Positions 62,775 through 64,000 of a DNA stretch of 64,000 nt are shown piece by piece. The first letter of the stretch is position 1, and each line of letters begins with the position of its first letter. A program made the position numbers and the translations under genes. The stretch covers positions 4,402,001 through 4,466,000 of the forward strand of contig NZ_JARUBH010000009.1 of the NCBI RefSeq assembly GCF_029626105.1, given 5' to 3'. A model generated the notes under the pieces. The model was not told the origin of the DNA. It did no database searches and saw only the letters and a program-made list of their open reading frames with translations. Origin of the DNA: Solwaraspora sp. WMMD792 (GTDB lineage Bacteria; Actinomycetota; Actinomycetes; Mycobacteriales; Micromonosporaceae).

Positions 62775-63134
62775 TCAGCCGTAGCGGGGCGCGGAGCGGG
62801 ACCGCTCGACCGCCGGCCGCCGCTGCTCGCGGGCCCGCCAGCAGCCGGAGTGCCAGTGCCGCCGGTCGGTCAGGTCGCCCCGGCCGTCCGCCGGCCAGGC
62901 GACCACGTGCGGCACACCCGGCCGGATCTCCTGCACACACCCCGGGCAACGGTACGTCTTGGTCGCCGCCGGACCGGGCACCGACCGCACCATCCAGTCG
63001 CCGTCGCTGAACGACTGCACGGCGGCGACGCCCCGGCGCACCCGCTCCGGGTCGACCGGCTCGGGCTGGCCGGGATCGCCGTGGCCGGCGCGACCGGCGG
63101 ACCGGCGGGTCGGACGGTTGCGGCGCGGACTCAT
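62775..63134 (-). CDS. Small Cys/His-rich hypothetical protein
   Basis: 119 residues from ATG 63134. The N-terminal 30 residues are basic (RRNRPTRRSAGRAGHG). The core has TYRCPGCVQEIRPGVPHVVAW and HWHSGCW, forming a CxxC...H...HxxC pattern that could bind zinc. The C-terminus is again basic. Conserved proteins of this kind (often labelled ATP/GTP-binding) lie next to 3-hydroxyacyl-CoA dehydrogenases in actinomycetes, but no function is known. It follows the dehydrogenase by 35 bases. Confidence 0.75.
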   Translation of the reverse strand: MSPRRNRPTRRSAGRAGHGDPGQPEPVDPERVRRGVAAVQSFSDGDWMVRSVPGPAATKTYRCPGCVQEIRPGVPHVVAWPADGRGDLTDRRHWHSGCWRAREQRRPAVERSRSAPRYG

Positions 63135-63169
63135 GATCGCAAGGGTACGTCGCCGCTGTGGCACCCTGC

Positions 63170-64000
63170 TCAGCCGGCGTGGTCGCGGAAACCGCCCCCG
63201 GTGCGCCGGCCGAGCCGACCGGCGGTCACCAGGTTGCGCAGCAGTGGGGCGGGTGCCAGACCGGGCTCGGGCAGCTCCCGGTGGATGGCGGTCTGGACGG
63301 CCAGCGCCACGTCCAGGCCGACGGTGTCGAGCAGCTCGAACGGCCCGGCGGGATAGCCACAGCCGAGTTTCATCGCCGCGTCGATGTCGTCCGCCGTCGA
63401 ATAGTTGCTCTCCAGCATCCGGACCGCGTCGTTGAGGTACGGCAACAGCAACGCGTCGGCGATGAAGCCGGCGCGGTCGCCGCAGGTCACCGCGGTCCTA
63501 CCGAGTGCCGCGCAGAGTTGGTGCGCGGCCCGCACCGCAGTCGGCGAGGTCCGGACGGTACGCACCACCTCGACCAGGCGGGCCTGCGCCGCCGGACCGC
63601 CCACGAAGTGCAGCCCGACCACGTCGGCTGGCCGGCCGGTGGCCATCGCCACGTCGATCACCGGTGCCGTCGACGGGCCGGCCACCACCACCAGGTCGAC
63701 GGCGGCCAGGTCACGCACGGCCTGGTCACGCACGGCCTGGTCACGCACGGCCTGGTCACCGGGGCCGGCCGCTGGGACGCCACCGGGGTCGGCCACCGCG
63801 ACGACGTCGACTCCGGCGGCGGTGAGGAACTCGGCGACGTCGGTCGCGACCGTGCCGGACCCGACCACCCCGACCGTACGCGGTGCCGGCTCACCGGCCT
63901 CGGCGCCGGCCACCGGGGTGAGGTCGTCCGGGGCGAGCCGCGACGAGCCCGGTGCCTGGTAGGTGTAGAAGCCCTGGCCGGACTTGCGGCCGAGCAGCCC
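63170..64000 (-). CDS. 3-hydroxyacyl-CoA dehydrogenase, tandem type, C-terminal part
   Basis: About 277 residues are visible, frame open to the right edge. The last-coded segment of domain 1 (GLLGRKSGQGFYTYQ) is followed at about 63915 by a second complete set: Rossmann motif TVGVVGSGTVATDVAEF, then ADVVGLHFVGGPAAQARLVEVV, and the C-terminal helical domain FIADALLLPYLNDAVRMLE, KLGCGYPAGPFELLDTVGLD and RLGRRTGGGF. So two 3HCDH units are fused. In domain 2 the usual GxGxxG is GSGTVA and the catalytic His-Phe pair sits as LHFVGG, so it may be a weakened paralogue. Cytoplasmic; beta-oxidation or butyryl-CoA-type reduction. A 15-bp tandem repeat encodes DQAVRDQAVRD inside it. Confidence 0.88.
   Translation of the reverse strand, partial: GLLGRKSGQGFYTYQAPGSSRLAPDDLTPVAGAEAGEPAPRTVGVVGSGTVATDVAEFLTAAGVDVVAVADPGGVPAAGPGDQAVRDQAVRDQAVRDLAAVDLVVVAGPSTAPVIDVAMATGRPADVVGLHFVGGPAAQARLVEVVRTVRTSPTAVRAAHQLCAALGRTAVTCGDRAGFIADALLLPYLNDAVRMLESNYSTADDIDAAMKLGCGYPAGPFELLDTVGLDVALAVQTAIHRELPEPGLAPAPLLRNLVTAGRLGRRTGGGFRDHAG
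63711..63759. repeat. 15-bp tandem repeat inside 3-hydroxyacyl-CoA dehydrogenase
   Basis: Unit CCTGGTCACGCACGG at 63721-63735 and 63736-63750, with partial copies on both sides, encoding (DQAVR)n in a surface loop of the second NAD domain. In frame, so length-variable only. Confidence 0.85.

Overview
The window is high-GC DNA, with G/C strongly favoured at third codon positions, frequent GTG starts and many ATGA/GTGA gene overlaps. Its families are typical of filamentous actinomycetes: XRE-DUF5753/DUF397 pairs, DivIVA-like coiled-coil proteins, an F420-type luciferase-like oxidoreductase and the 180-kDa class of NAD-glutamate dehydrogenase. The gene content and style suggest Micromonosporaceae, but I cannot assign a genus. 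I found no tRNA, rRNA, CRISPR array or intact insertion sequence.

Layout. (1) 1-5 kb: the N-terminal part of an NAD-glutamate dehydrogenase, running off the left edge, and a divergent lipoprotein-type penicillin-binding protein. (2) 5-9.8 kb: a small accessory patch with a frameshifted P-loop ATPase remnant, a zinc-ribbon protein of unknown function coupled to a DivIVA-domain protein, two tiny coupled genes (one a 42-residue membrane protein), an XRE-DUF5753 regulator overlapping a DUF397 gene, and a possible decayed ORF. (3) 9.8-19.1 kb: a leftward run of ABC ATPase, two FtsX-like permeases of more than 1000 residues, a thioredoxin-TPR protein and an arginase-family enzyme. (4) 19.1-28.4 kb: acyl-CoA metabolism. 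It holds isobutyryl-CoA mutase large subunit (icmA), meaB, a thiolase and methylmalonyl-CoA epimerase, interspersed with proS, an LLM oxidoreductase, a DUF559 protein and an ABC ATPase. An 18-bp near-palindrome sits in front of both icmA and the divergent thiolase/epimerase pair, suggesting a common TetR-type repressor. (5) 28.9-32.4 kb: two large coiled-coil proteins beside the epimerase, an arrangement like scy/filP of Streptomyces, so probably polar-growth scaffolds.

(6) 32.4-61.8 kb: a large surface-polysaccharide locus. A tight eight-gene rightward operon carries Gfo/Idh dehydrogenase, SDR epimerase, two DegT aminotransferases, a NeuD/PglD-type acyltransferase, an MFS transporter, a membrane-anchored beta-propeller protein and a DUF6492 glycosyltransferase. 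A second sugar N-acetyltransferase diverges from it. Further right are five more glycosyltransferases (families 2, 4 and WecG/TagA), a Wzx-type flippase, a Wzy/O-antigen-ligase-type polymerase and a Wzz-type chain-length protein. Interleaved are three unusual exported proteins that share modules: a 466-residue GH-like protein, a 703-residue fusion of DUF4082 with the same GH-like domain, and a 1568-residue protein with an N,N-dimethylformamidase-beta-like domain, Ig-like domains and four DUF4082 modules. Together they look like a Wzx/Wzy-dependent amino-sugar exopolysaccharide system with its own set of extracellular glycan-binding or processing proteins. This is the most promising candidate for an under-described system here.

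(7) 61.9-64 kb: an alpha/beta hydrolase, a small Cys/His-rich protein and the C-terminal part of a tandem 3-hydroxyacyl-CoA dehydrogenase running off the right edge.

Short tandem repeats of 15-39 bp recur at gene ends, in linkers and between genes.
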